Assembly (NCBI RefSeq): GCF_000308615.1
Contig: NZ_BAGB01000009.1
Coordinates: 48,161-112,160 of the forward strand
Direction of reading: 5' to 3'
DNA from: Nocardia jiangxiensis NBRC 101359
GTDB taxonomy: Bacteria; Actinomycetota; Actinomycetes; Mycobacteriales; Mycobacteriaceae
Length of the DNA stretch: 64,000 nucleotides
Shown here piece after piece: positions 28,969 to 37,440 of this stretch. The first letter of the stretch is position 1. Each line of letters opens with the position of its first letter. A program made the position numbers and the translations under genes. The notes under the pieces were generated by a model. The model searched no databases. It saw only the letters and a list, made by a program, of their open reading frames with translations, and had not been told where the DNA came from.

Positions 28969-29949
28969 ATGCAGCAACGCACTCTCGGTAGTTCCGGACC
29001 GGTCGTCTCCGCGATCGGTCTGGGTTGTATGGGGTTCTCCCAGGGTTACGGCACGGTGGACGACGACGAGTCGGTGGCGTCCGTGCACACGGCGATCGAT
29101 TCCGGGACAACGCTTTTCGATACCGCGCAGAGTTACGGCGGCGGACACAACGAGCGACTGCTGGCGCGGGCGCTGCGCGATGCGGGGCCGGATGTCCGGG
29201 TGGCGACGAAATTCGGCATCGTGCGCGGTGAGAACGGTGTGCATCTGGACGCGAAACCCGAACGGGTGCGCGAATATTGCGATGCCTCGCTGGCTCGGCT
29301 CGGGCGCGAGGTGATCGATCTGTACTACCTGCACCGGGTCGATCCGCAGGTGCCGATCGCCGAAACCGTCGGCGCCATGGCCGATCTGGTGGGCGCGGGC
29401 AAGGTGCGGCATCTGGGTGTGTCCGAGGTGAACCCGGAGCAGCTCGCGCAGGCGGCCGCGGTGCATCCGATCGCGGCGGTGCAGTTCGAATGGTCGATGT
29501 TGTGGCGCGAACCGGAGAACGATGTGGTGCCCGCCGCGCGTGAACTGGGTGTCGGGCTGGTGCCCTACAGTCCGCTCGGTCGCGGATTGCTCACCGCGAC
29601 ACTGACTTCCGACACCGTCGCCGCCAGCGACTTCCGGCGCAACGATCCGCGATTCTCCGGGGAGAATCTGGCGAACAATCTGACGCAGGTGGCGGCGTTG
29701 CGCGCGCTCGCGGAACGGCTGGGGATCACGCCCGGACAGCTGGCCCTGGCCTGGCTGCTGGCGCAGGGGCCCGATGTGGTGCCGATTCCGGGCAGCCGCC
29801 GGGCGGCGCGGATCATCGAGAACGTCGCGGCGGCGGCGATCGAACTCGACGCCGAGGATCGGGCCGAACTGGAGAAGATCGTCGCCGCGGGCTGGGCGGG
29901 GGATCGGCAATCCTTTGCCGCGCACGGCACCTCGCGGTCGGATTCCTAG
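28969..29949 (+). CDS. Aldo-keto reductase
   Basis: A 326-residue (alpha/beta)8 NADPH-dependent aldo-keto reductase: LGSSGPVVSAIGLGCMGFSQGYG at the start, LFDTAQSYGGGHNE with the catalytic Asp and Tyr, VATKFG with the catalytic Lys, and YYLHRVDPQVPI with the His. IPGSRRAARIIEN near the end binds the cofactor phosphate. The subfamily resembles AKR13-type proteins (broad aldehyde and ketone reduction). It stands alone between fadD19 and the sigma-factor gene, with no operator recognised, and need not take part in steroid metabolism. Confidence 0.85.
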   Translation: MQQRTLGSSGPVVSAIGLGCMGFSQGYGTVDDDESVASVHTAIDSGTTLFDTAQSYGGGHNERLLARALRDAGPDVRVATKFGIVRGENGVHLDAKPERVREYCDASLARLGREVIDLYYLHRVDPQVPIAETVGAMADLVGAGKVRHLGVSEVNPEQLAQAAAVHPIAAVQFEWSMLWREPENDVVPAARELGVGLVPYSPLGRGLLTATLTSDTVAASDFRRNDPRFSGENLANNLTQVAALRALAERLGITPGQLALAWLLAQGPDVVPIPGSRRAARIIENVAAAAIELDAEDRAELEKIVAAGWAGDRQSFAAHGTSRSDS

Positions 29950-30156
29950 ACCGTCCTGGTCGTGGACTCGCTCCAGGTTCGCAGAATCGCCTCGCCCGGT
30001 CGAAGTGCGAATTTCCGCGATGCGGAAGTGAGGCGGATCACGTTTGAATCGGCGCTGCCCCGGATTCGGGGGTGTTTACTTGTCGGTGGCCTGTGCCAGA
30101 GTGTGTGACATGAGCCATCGAATCAGATTCACAGCCGAGCGCTAGCGGGGTCGGGC

Positions 30157-31146
30157 ATGAACCAGACGCGTTCCACCGGCGCCATCGATGAGGTGCTGCA
30201 GCAGTTCGAGGGGTATCGGCGGGAGCTGTGCGCTTACGCCTACCGGATGTTGGGGTCCTCGTTCGAGGCCGAGGACGCCGTTCAGGAGGCATTCACCCGG
30301 GCATGGAAGTCATACGACTCGTTCGAGGGACGGGCCAGCGTCCGGTCGTGGCTGTACAAGATCACCACCAATGTCTGCCTGGACATGCTCGACGGTCCGC
30401 AGCGCCGCGCCCGGCCGATGGACCTGAACGGCCCGTCGAGTCCCAGCAGTCCGATTCCGCCGCCGCAGCCGGACTACGTCTGGATCGAGCCCATCCCCAA
30501 CGGCCTGGCCTTCGGCGCTGATCCGGCCGAACATGCCACCGCCAAGGATTCGTTGCGGCTGGCGTTCGTGGCTGCGGTGCAACACCTTCCGGCCACCCAG
30601 CGCGCGATCCTGATCATGCGTGAGGTGTTGCGATTCTCCGCCAACGAGACCGCCGACATGCTCACCATGTCACCGGCCTCGGTCAACAGCGCGCTACAGC
30701 GGGCCCGCGCGACCATGTCCAAGGTGCAGCCGGACTCCGGTGACGGCTACGACGAGTCCGACGAGAAACAACGCCAACTCGTCGACGGCTTCGTCCGCGC
30801 ATTCGAGGCGTACGACATGGACGCGCTGACCTCCCTGCTGAAAAAGGATGTGGCGCTGTCGATGCCGCCGATCGAGCTGTGGGTCTCGGGCCCTGGCAAC
30901 ATCGCGGAGTTCATGCTCGGTCCGGGCCCCTCGGCCTGCAACGGTTCCCGCCTGATCCCGCTCGAGGGAGCCAACGGCCTGCCCGCGTTCGGTCAGTACA
31001 AGCCGGGGCAGCGGCCGGGTGTGCTCGAGCCGTGGGCGGTCGTCATCCTGGAACTCGACGGTGACGGTATCGGCGGGCTTAACTTCTTCCTCGACACCGA
31101 GCGGTTGTTCCCGCTGTTCGGACTGGCACCGGAGTTGCGGGTGTAG
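30157..31146 (+). CDS. sigG: ECF sigma factor, SigG-like, with C-terminal SnoaL-type domain
   Basis: A 329-residue extracytoplasmic-function sigma factor. Region 2 is residues 18-80 (YRRELCAYAYRMLGSSFEAEDAVQEAFTRAW), and region 4 is about 130-190 (LPATQRAILIMREVLRFSANETADMLTMSPASVN). A SnoaL/NTF2-like domain from about 205 (LVDGFVRAFEAYDMDALTSLLKKDV) follows. This order defines the SigG/ECF56-like group, which lacks a classical anti-sigma factor; the C-terminal domain is thought to control activity itself. No anti-sigma gene is adjacent. The downstream gene is convergent. Target promoters are unknown. Confidence 0.82.
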   Translation: MNQTRSTGAIDEVLQQFEGYRRELCAYAYRMLGSSFEAEDAVQEAFTRAWKSYDSFEGRASVRSWLYKITTNVCLDMLDGPQRRARPMDLNGPSSPSSPIPPPQPDYVWIEPIPNGLAFGADPAEHATAKDSLRLAFVAAVQHLPATQRAILIMREVLRFSANETADMLTMSPASVNSALQRARATMSKVQPDSGDGYDESDEKQRQLVDGFVRAFEAYDMDALTSLLKKDVALSMPPIELWVSGPGNIAEFMLGPGPSACNGSRLIPLEGANGLPAFGQYKPGQRPGVLEPWAVVILELDGDGIGGLNFFLDTERLFPLFGLAPELRV

Positions 31147-31152
31147 GCCGGA

Positions 31153-31569
31153 TCACGCGCCCGGGACGGCCATGCAGAACGGTTCCCACTGATGGCCGTC
31201 CGGGTCGGCGAAGGTCCGCCCGTACATGCCGACCTCGCGTTCCTGGGCGCGCTTGTCCACGTTGACCTCCTCGGCGGCCCCGGCGCGCAGGGCCGCGCCG
31301 GTGAGGTCGTCGACCTCCTGCGCGCTGCCCAGGGCCAGCGCGTAGATGGATCCGACCGAGGCGGTCGTCTCGGCCAGGGGCCGGCGGGTGAAGGTCTCGA
31401 AAAACGGTTTGATCAGCAACATCAGGCAGATGTTGTCGTCGATCACCACGCAGGCGGCGTTGTCATCGGTGAACTCCTGATTCACCGTCCAACCGAGTGC
31501 CGCGTAGAAGCTCTTGGACCGTTCCAGATCGTCGACCGGGAGATTCACGAAGATCATCTTGCTGGCCAT
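31153..31569 (-). CDS. VOC-family (glyoxalase/dioxygenase fold) protein
   Basis: A 138-residue protein of the vicinal oxygen chelate fold: MIFVNLPVDDLERSKSFYAALGW at the N-terminus and MYGRTFADPDGHQWEPFCM at the C-terminus, which holds the usual late Asp-Pro-Asp-Gly-His signature. Members of this short branch often have no proven enzyme activity. ATG 31569 has GAGAGG upstream; a few residues could be added by an earlier in-frame start. Just upstream lies the TetR gene on the same strand, with 63 bases between, so both might share a transcript. Confidence 0.78.
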   Translation of the reverse strand: MASKMIFVNLPVDDLERSKSFYAALGWTVNQEFTDDNAACVVIDDNICLMLLIKPFFETFTRRPLAETTASVGSIYALALGSAQEVDDLTGAALRAGAAEEVNVDKRAQEREVGMYGRTFADPDGHQWEPFCMAVPGA

Positions 31570-31632
31570 ATCGGTCCTCTCGCGCACAGTCCTCTGGTTG
31601 TCACCTATGTCGACGGGGCGCGGGGACCGAAT

Positions 31633-32208
31633 TCATCGGATGTCGCGGCGATCGACGCGTAGGGCGTCCATCAACAGGTCCATCATTCGGTCCGCCTGTT
31701 CGCGTTGTTGGGGTGCGCCGCAGGCCAGGAAGATCCCGAGCAGGCTGGCGACCACGTCCTGTGCGGGGACGTCCGGGCGCAGGGTGCCCTGGGATGCGCC
31801 CGCGTCGATGAGTTTCTGGACGGCTGTGGACAATTCGGCGCGGGCCTCCTCCGCGGTGATCGCGCCGGAGGCGATGATGGCGCGCAGGGTCTCGGCCATC
31901 TCGCGTTTAGCGGAGATGTAGTCGCCGAAGCGGTCCATCCAGCTGCGTAGTGCCGCCGCGGCGTCGGGGCCGGTGACCAGGTCGTCGGCGGCCTCGCACA
32001 GGCGTCGGCGTTCAGCCCGGTAGACGGCCTCGATCAGATCCTCGCGGGTCGGGAAGTGCCGGTAGAGCGTGCCTATGCCGACTCCGGCCGCGCGGGCGAT
32101 CGATTCCAGGGACACCTTGTCGCCCTCGGCGAACGCGGTTTTCGCGACCTCGAGCAGGCGCTCTCGATTGCGATGCGCGTCGGCGCGCGGGGCTCGGTTT
32201 CTGTTCAC
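31633..32208 (-). CDS. TetR-family repressor
   Basis: A 191-residue TetR regulator. The DNA-binding domain is residues 10-60 (RERLLEVAKTAFAEGDKVSLESIARAAGVGIGTLYRHFPTREDLIEAV). The C-terminal domain is of the TetR_C type with RSWMDRFGDYISAKREMAETLRA. The start is GTG 32208, or TTG 32211 with a GAGGGG seven bases before. It diverges from an aldo-keto reductase gene over a region with two matching inverted repeats, so it probably represses both itself and that reductase. The ligand is unknown. Confidence 0.85.
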   Translation of the reverse strand: MNRNRAPRADAHRNRERLLEVAKTAFAEGDKVSLESIARAAGVGIGTLYRHFPTREDLIEAVYRAERRRLCEAADDLVTGPDAAAALRSWMDRFGDYISAKREMAETLRAIIASGAITAEEARAELSTAVQKLIDAGASQGTLRPDVPAQDVVASLLGIFLACGAPQQREQADRMMDLLMDALRVDRRDIR

Positions 32209-32212
32209 CAAG

Positions 32213-32226
32213 CGGAGGCCCCTCCG
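32213..32226. promoter_or_regulatory. TetR operator candidate 1
   Basis: CGGAGGCCCCTCCG is an inverted repeat with 6-bp arms and a 2-base centre, starting 5 bases upstream of the TetR start codon. Confidence 0.6.
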
Positions 32227-32244
32227 TTTCTGCTACGCTCGAAC

Positions 32245-32266
32245 TATGCGGAGGGTCCTCCGTATA
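32245..32266. promoter_or_regulatory. TetR operator candidate 2
   Basis: TATGCGGAGG (32245-32254) and CCTCCGTATA (32257-32266) form a 10-bp inverted repeat with one mismatch and the same CGGAGG core as candidate 1. The two centres are 36 bp apart. Confidence 0.65.
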
Positions 32267-32307
32267 GCCGTCGATTCCACTATCCCACTCAGAACAGGAT
32301 CATGCAG

Positions 32308-33216
32308 ATGGCAGTCCAATCCGAATTCACCGCCCCCGGCGGCACCGCATCGCTCGGCCCGCGCAACGTCGCTCGGATCGGTTACGGCGCAATGCAATTG
32401 ACTGATCACGATGGTCGCGAATACGACCGGCGGGCCGGTATCGATATCCTCCGGCGGGCCGTCGAGCTGGGCGTGAACCACATCGACACCGCACAGTTCT
32501 ACGGAGCCGGGGCATGCAATGAGCTGATCCGCGCGGCGTTGTCGCCGTATCCGGCGGATCTGGTGTTGGCGACCAAGGTGGGCGCGGTCTACGACGCGGA
32601 CGTCCGGCTGCTCGCGGCGCAGCGGCCGGAGCAACTGCGTGCGCAGGTGGAGGCCAATCTGGTTGCGCTGGGCGTGGATTCGCTCGGCGTGGTCAATATG
32701 CGCCGCGCCGACGTCCCGCCCGGCATCGTCGCCGAGGGCGATCAGATCGTGGATCTGGACGATCAGCTCGCCGAGCTGACCGCTCTGCGAGACGAGGGCA
32801 AGATCGCGGGAATCGGCCTGAGCCACGTCTCGGCCGAACAGCTGCGTCAGGCGTTACCCGCCGGAATCGTCTGCGTGCAGAACCTCTACAGCCTGCTGAA
32901 CCGCTCCGCCGAACCGGTTCTGGAGCTGTGCCGCGCCAACGACATCGCCTGGGTTCCGTACTTCCCCCTCGGCTCGGCCTTCCCCGGCCTGCCCAAGGTC
33001 ACCGAACACCCGTCCGTCCTGTCCGCGGCCACCGCCCTCGACGCGACGCCCGCCCAGATCGGCCTTGCCTGGCAACTGGCCCACTACACCCACACCCTCC
33101 TGATCCCCGGCACCTCCAATCCGTCCCACCTCGACGAAAACCTCGCCGCAGGCTCGGTCGAGCTTCCCGCCGACATCGTCGAAACGCTCGACAACCTCGC
33201 CGAGTCCGAGGCGTAA
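32308..33216 (+). CDS. Aldo-keto reductase, likely TetR-controlled
   Basis: A 302-residue aldo-keto reductase. Visible segments are ARIGYGAMQLTD, then HIDTAQFYGAGACNE with catalytic Asp and Tyr, LATKVG with the Lys, and IPGTSNPSHLDENL for the cofactor. The usual catalytic HxD region reads VNMRRADVP, so the common His appears replaced, which may alter activity. Two ATGs (32302 and 32308) are possible. Divergent from the TetR gene with shared operators. It may detoxify a carbonyl that is also the TetR ligand. Confidence 0.82.
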   Translation: MAVQSEFTAPGGTASLGPRNVARIGYGAMQLTDHDGREYDRRAGIDILRRAVELGVNHIDTAQFYGAGACNELIRAALSPYPADLVLATKVGAVYDADVRLLAAQRPEQLRAQVEANLVALGVDSLGVVNMRRADVPPGIVAEGDQIVDLDDQLAELTALRDEGKIAGIGLSHVSAEQLRQALPAGIVCVQNLYSLLNRSAEPVLELCRANDIAWVPYFPLGSAFPGLPKVTEHPSVLSAATALDATPAQIGLAWQLAHYTHTLLIPGTSNPSHLDENLAAGSVELPADIVETLDNLAESEA

Positions 33217-33455
33217 CCGATCGGAAGGCGAAAGCTGGCGGTGTCATCCGGCGCGATCGGTATCTGTGAAGAAGTGGAAAGCCCCGGTGTCGCGCCGCCT
33301 GATGAATCGGATGCCCTGCGCACGCGTGCCGAAGCGGCGGGAGTCGGGAAGGTGCCGCAGTCGACGAACGAGCGTGCCTGTCCGAGGAAGCGGCCGAGTA
33401 TGTGTTGCGGGCCAGTGCGGAGTCGAACCGGGCCCTGGTCTGACGCAGACACGAC

Positions 33456-33487
33456 AACGCCCGCGCCGCGGGGGCGGCGCGGGCGTT
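33456..33487. terminator. Hairpin terminator between the reductase and fadE27
   Basis: A 14-bp perfect stem (33456-33469 with 33474-33487) and a GGGG loop lie 27 bases beyond the fadE27 stop. The remaining bases from 33217 to 33455 hold no gene that I can support. Confidence 0.75.
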
Positions 33488-33514
33488 TCGACCGACGGCG
33501 AGAGAGGTTGCGCG

Positions 33515-34627
33515 TCAGTGGGATTCGGCCAGCTGCGCGCCGAGGGCGCGGAGGTGGTCGGTGGCGCCGCCGAGCGCGAATTCGTTGTGCTTGGCGGCGG
33601 TGAAGAACTGGTTGACGATGTGGTCGCGGTCGATGCCGACGCCGCCGTGGACGTGTACGACGGTGTGCGACACGCGGTGCCCGGCCTCGGCGGCCCAGAA
33701 CTTCGCGGTGTGGATCTCCGCGGCGGCGGGCAGGTTCTCGGACAGGCACCAAGCGGCCTGCTGGACGGCCAGGCGGATGCCCTGGACGTCGATGTAGCTG
33801 TCCGCCAGACGCTGTGCCACGGCCTGGAAGCCGCCGATCTTGCGGTTGAACTGCTCGCGTTCGCGGGCGTAGTCGGCGACCAGCTCGAGCCCCTTCTCCA
33901 CCACACCCAGCTGGTGCGCGGACAGGCCCAGCCAGGCCCGGTGCAGCAGCCAGTCCAGGATTTGCGCGCCCTGTTCGACGGTGCCGACCAATTCCGCCGG
34001 GGTGCCGGAGAATTCGATCTCGGCCTCGGGCGTGCGGTCGGTGATGATCTGATCGGTGATCCGCACCGAAGCGTCGGCCGGATCGACCAGGAAGACCGCT
34101 GCCTGTCCGGAGACCGTGGCGGGCACCAGAATTCGTGACGCCTGCCGCGCGAACGGCACGGTGATCTTCAGTCCGGTGATCCGCCAGCCGGCGCCTTCCT
34201 GTGCGGCGGTGGTTACCGGCTTGGCCGGCTCCCAGTTGCGCTCCTCGCTCAGCGCGACGGTGAGAATCTTCGCGCCCGAGGCGGCTTCGGCCGCCAGTGT
34301 GCGCTGGGACTCGGAGCCGAACTCCGCCAGCGCCCCCGCGCCCAGCACGATCGACCACAGGTACGGCACCGGCGCCACCGAACGCCCGAGTTCACGCAGG
34401 ACGGCGGTCTGCTCCAGGATGCCGAAACCGCCGCCGCTCACGGACTCCGGCAGCGCCGCGGCCAGCACGCCGGTCTCGGCCAGCGAGTTCCACAGCGGTT
34501 CGTCGAACCGCACGACGTCCGAATCGGCGTCCAGTTCGCGCAGCCGATCGGCGGTGACCAGTTTGCCGGTCACCTCGGCGGTGAGCCGGGCCAGATCCTG
34601 CTGCGCTTCGGTGAGGGTGAAATCCAT
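33515..34627 (-). CDS. fadE27: FadE27 (ChsE5), steroid acyl-CoA dehydrogenase subunit
   Basis: A 370-residue acyl-CoA dehydrogenase subunit: MDFTLTEAQQDLARL at the N-terminus, LGRSVAPVPYLWSIVLGAGAL, and a C-terminal HVHGGVGIDRDHIVNQFF flavin-domain motif. In mycobacteria, FadE27 and FadE26 form an alpha2beta2 enzyme (ChsE4-ChsE5) that oxidises the C8 steroid-CoA side chain; only one subunit carries the catalytic glutamate. It lies 20 bases after fadE26 in the same operon, with a terminator after it. The region between the GTG/ATG choices is short and ATG 34627 is clear. Confidence 0.92.
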   Translation of the reverse strand: MDFTLTEAQQDLARLTAEVTGKLVTADRLRELDADSDVVRFDEPLWNSLAETGVLAAALPESVSGGGFGILEQTAVLRELGRSVAPVPYLWSIVLGAGALAEFGSESQRTLAAEAASGAKILTVALSEERNWEPAKPVTTAAQEGAGWRITGLKITVPFARQASRILVPATVSGQAAVFLVDPADASVRITDQIITDRTPEAEIEFSGTPAELVGTVEQGAQILDWLLHRAWLGLSAHQLGVVEKGLELVADYAREREQFNRKIGGFQAVAQRLADSYIDVQGIRLAVQQAAWCLSENLPAAAEIHTAKFWAAEAGHRVSHTVVHVHGGVGIDRDHIVNQFFTAAKHNEFALGGATDHLRALGAQLAESH

Positions 34628-34647
34628 TGTGTTTCCTAGCTTTCCAT

Positions 34648-35841
34648 TCAGCGCGCAGCGGCGGGCTGCTTCAGGGCGGTCATGGCGATGATGTCGCGCT
34701 GCACCTCGTTGGTGCCGCCGCCGAAGGTGAGGATCAGGCAGGCGCGATGCATGCGTTCGAGGCGGCCGAGCAGCTGCGCGCCGGCCGAACCCTGGCGCAG
34801 ATAGGCCTGCGGGCCGAGCACTTCCATCAGCGTGCGGTACGCCTCGGTGGCCAGTTCGGTGCCGAGCACCTTGCAGGTGGAGGCGTTCCACGGCTTGGGC
34901 GCGGAGTCGCCGCCCGCGTCCGCACCGGACGCGATTTCCCAGTTCAGCAACTTGAGGTATTCGACCTTCGCATGCACCCGGGCCAGATTCAGCTGCACCC
35001 ATTCGCTGTCGATCACGCGACCGCCGTTGGAGTCCTTGTTGTTCTTGGCCCAATCGACGGTCTGGGCCAGCGCCAACTGCAGGGAGGCGGCCGAGGTCAG
35101 CGCGACGCGCTCGTGGTTGAGCTGGTTGGTGACCAGTGACCAGCCGCCGTTCTCCGGGCCCACCATGCTGGTGTGCGGGATGCGGACGTCCTGGTAGTAG
35201 GTGGCGCTGGTGTCCGGACCGGCCATCGTGTGCACCGGCGTCCAGGAGAAGCCCTCGGCGGTGGTCGGCATGATGAACATGCTGATGCCCTTGTGCTTCT
35301 TGGCATTCGGATCGGTGCGCGCGGCCAGCCAGACGTAGTCGGCGTACTGGATCAGGCTCGTCCACATCTTCTGCCCGTTGACGATCCAGTCGTCGCCGTC
35401 GCGCACCGCGCTGGTGCGCAGCGAGGCCAGGTCGGTGCCCGCGCCCGGTTCGGAGTAGCCGATGGAGAAGTGCAGCTCACCTGCGGCGATCTTGGGCAGG
35501 AAGAATTTCTTCTGCTCCTCGGTGCCGTAGTGCATGATCGTCGGCGCGACCGAGTTGATGGTCAGGAACGGCACAGGTGCGCCGGCGATGGCGGCCTCGT
35601 CGGTGAAGATCAGCTGGTCCATCGTGGAGCGGTCCTGGCCGCCGTACTCCTTCGGCCAGCTCAGCGTGAGCCAGCCGTCGTGACCCATCTGCTGGACCAC
35701 CTCGCGGTAGACGTTGCCCTGACCGTATTCGCCGGTCTGCGAGGACAGTGCCTCGCGCCGCTCCGGGGTGATCAGCGTGGCGAAATAATCGCGCAATTCC
35801 GCGCGTAGCTGTTCCTGCTGCGGGGTATACGCAATCCGCAT
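34648..35841 (-). CDS. fadE26: FadE26 (ChsE4), steroid acyl-CoA dehydrogenase subunit
   Basis: A 397-residue acyl-CoA dehydrogenase: MRIAYTPQQEQLRAELRDYF, then GYSEPGAGTDLASLRT for FAD and substrate binding, and LTFGGGTNEVQRDIIA at the C-terminus. It forms the heteromer with FadE27 that dehydrogenates the steroid side-chain CoA ester, giving an alpha,beta-unsaturated product and passing electrons to ETF. It is first in the fadE26-fadE27 operon. An exact KstR box lies 92 bases before its start and is shared with fdxD, which is transcribed the other way. Confidence 0.92.
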   Translation of the reverse strand: MRIAYTPQQEQLRAELRDYFATLITPERREALSSQTGEYGQGNVYREVVQQMGHDGWLTLSWPKEYGGQDRSTMDQLIFTDEAAIAGAPVPFLTINSVAPTIMHYGTEEQKKFFLPKIAAGELHFSIGYSEPGAGTDLASLRTSAVRDGDDWIVNGQKMWTSLIQYADYVWLAARTDPNAKKHKGISMFIMPTTAEGFSWTPVHTMAGPDTSATYYQDVRIPHTSMVGPENGGWSLVTNQLNHERVALTSAASLQLALAQTVDWAKNNKDSNGGRVIDSEWVQLNLARVHAKVEYLKLLNWEIASGADAGGDSAPKPWNASTCKVLGTELATEAYRTLMEVLGPQAYLRQGSAGAQLLGRLERMHRACLILTFGGGTNEVQRDIIAMTALKQPAAAR

Positions 35842-35932
35842 GGCGGTAACCTCGTCGTTCCTCTGGGTAGCCGGCTCGTTCGATAGCCAGCCGACATGGA
35901 CTGGGCGGTTGTCCCGATCATTGCACAACTAC

Positions 35933-35946
35933 TGAAACATGTTCCA
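35933..35946. promoter_or_regulatory. KstR box between fadE26 and fdxD
   Basis: TGAAACATGTTCCA matches TnnAACnnGTTnnA exactly. It is in the divergent promoter region and may control both fadE26-fadE27 and fdxD. Confidence 0.82.
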
Positions 35947-36032
35947 GTATGGACCCGAAACCGGGCCGCTTCCGCCTCGTTGGCCGAGGTGGGCTTGTAG
36001 GCTCGTGCTATCAGTGACAAAGGAGTTGTCAA

Positions 36033-36221
36033 ATGAAGGTCAGTGTGGATTTCGACCAGTGCGAGGCCAACGGCATCTGTGTCGGATACGCCCCCGACGT
36101 GTTCGAACTCGATGACGAGGACAACCTGCACGTCACCTCGGGCGATGTGCCGGACGACCAGCTCGACGACGTGAAGACGGCGGTCGCGCAGTGCCCGAAG
36201 GCGGCGTTGAAGCTCGTCTGA
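36033..36221 (+). CDS. fdxD: FdxD, single-cluster ferredoxin for steroid P450s
   Basis: A 62-residue ferredoxin. The cluster motif is C10-x5-C16 and a late CP in VAQCPKAAL. The central position, which is variable in these P450 ferredoxins, is N13 here. The pattern fits a [3Fe-4S] or modified cluster. The rest is very acidic (FELDDEDN and DDQLDDV), suitable for docking to basic P450 surfaces. In M. tuberculosis, FdxD pairs with CYP125 and CYP142. AAAGGAG lies before ATG 36033, and an exact KstR box lies upstream. Confidence 0.9.
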   Translation: MKVSVDFDQCEANGICVGYAPDVFELDDEDNLHVTSGDVPDDQLDDVKTAVAQCPKAALKLV

Positions 36222-36240
36222 ACCGATGCTTGCCGTTAAC

Positions 36241-36254
36241 TGGAACACGTTCTA
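36241..36254. promoter_or_regulatory. KstR box before hsd4A
   Basis: TGGAACACGTTCTA matches TnnAACnnGTTnnA exactly, 10 bases before the GTG of hsd4A and 19 bases after the fdxD stop. hsd4A therefore has its own promoter. Confidence 0.85.
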
Positions 36255-36264
36255 GAGTCACCGT

Positions 36265-37170
36265 GTGAGCGAATCTGAAATCAGCTTGTCCGGACGGGTG
36301 GCCATTGTGACGGGCGCCGGTGCCGGGCTGGGGCGGGCGGATGCGCTCGCCCTGGCCGCTGCCGGAGCGTCGATCGTCGTCAATGATCTTGTCGAGAACG
36401 ACGCTGTGTCGGCCACCCTCGCCGATATTCGCGCGCTGGGCGCCAAGGCTGAATTCGTCGCCGGGAGTATTGCCGATCGTGCCACCGCCGATGCCTTGAT
36501 AAGCACTGCGGACGAGACGTTCGGCAGTGTCGACATCGTGGTGAACAACGCCGGAATTGTCCGTGACGGAATGCTTTTCAATCTCACCGATGACGACTGG
36601 GATTCGGTTCTGGCTGTTCATCTGCGCGGACATTTCCTGTTGTCCCGCAATGCCGCCGCATACTGGCGCGGCAAATCCAAGGCAGCCGGTGCGCCGATCT
36701 ACGGCCGTTTGATCAACACCTCGTCCGAGGCGGGTCTGCTCGGCCCGGCCGGGCAGCCGAACTACGGCGCCGCCAAGGCCGGAATCACGGCGCTGACCTT
36801 GTCCGCGGCCCGCGGCCTGGAGCGATACGGCGTGCGCGCCAACGCGATCTGCCCCCGCGCGCGCACATCGATGACCGAGAAGGTCTTCTCCGATGCGCCC
36901 GAGGACGGCATCGATCCGCTCTCGCCCGATCACGTCGGACGATTGGTCGCCTATCTCGCCTCGCCCGCCGCGGACGCGGTGAACGGCCAGGTATTCGTCG
37001 TCTACGGCCCGATGGTCGCACTGATGGCGGCGCCGGAAGTCGAACGGCGTTTCGATGCGGCGGGTGCGGAATGGTCGCCCGAGGATCTGGCCGACACGCT
37101 CGGTGGATATTTTGCCGAACGCCCGGCGGGGCGTACGTTTTCGGCGTCATCGTTGCACGAACTCGGCTAG
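36265..37170 (+). CDS. hsd4A: Hsd4A-like steroid-CoA/17-beta-hydroxysteroid dehydrogenase (Rv3502c-like)
   Basis: A 301-residue short-chain dehydrogenase of the 17-beta-HSD4 branch: VAIVTGAGAGLGRADALALAAAG, then VVNNAGIVRDGM, the INTSSEAGLLG serine and the YGAAKAG Tyr-x3-Lys. It corresponds to Rv3502c, just upstream of mce4. Hsd4A orthologues in mycobacteria act on 17-beta-hydroxysteroids and on the 22-hydroxy C24-CoA side chain. It is similar to the Rv3548c-like enzyme at 13.4 kb, suggesting an old duplication. Starts at GTG, 10 bases after a perfect KstR box. Confidence 0.88.
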   Translation: MSESEISLSGRVAIVTGAGAGLGRADALALAAAGASIVVNDLVENDAVSATLADIRALGAKAEFVAGSIADRATADALISTADETFGSVDIVVNNAGIVRDGMLFNLTDDDWDSVLAVHLRGHFLLSRNAAAYWRGKSKAAGAPIYGRLINTSSEAGLLGPAGQPNYGAAKAGITALTLSAARGLERYGVRANAICPRARTSMTEKVFSDAPEDGIDPLSPDHVGRLVAYLASPAADAVNGQVFVVYGPMVALMAAPEVERRFDAAGAEWSPEDLADTLGGYFAERPAGRTFSASSLHELG

Positions 37171-37272
37171 TGGCGAACAGCTACCGACCACGTTGTTGAT
37201 CACCGGTCCACCAGTTGGTAGACATGAGGATCGACGGTGTGGGGCGACTCACACAGTTTCTCCTTACGCCGT

Positions 37273-37286
37273 ATGAACAAGTTCTA
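37273..37286. promoter_or_regulatory. KstR-like box 1 before mce4
   Basis: ATGAACAAGTTCTA fits TnnAACnnGTTnnA except for the first base. It lies 154 bases before yrbE4A. Confidence 0.6.
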
Positions 37287-37350
37287 ACTTCCGATCACCG
37301 TTCGGTAGGAAAGAGCAGTTCAATATCGCCAAACGGTGCTCGACAACAGA

Positions 37351-37364
37351 GTGAACGTGTTCTA
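37351..37364. promoter_or_regulatory. KstR-like box 2 before mce4
   Basis: GTGAACGTGTTCTA fits TnnAACnnGTTnnA except for the first base. It lies 78 bp downstream of box 1 and 76 bases before yrbE4A. Confidence 0.6.
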
Positions 37365-37440
37365 ATCTTCCAGACCGACGGCCGGTTGAGACCGCCGTCA
37401 CAAGCTCGACGTGCATGGCATGGCAAGGAGGGAATCGGGA

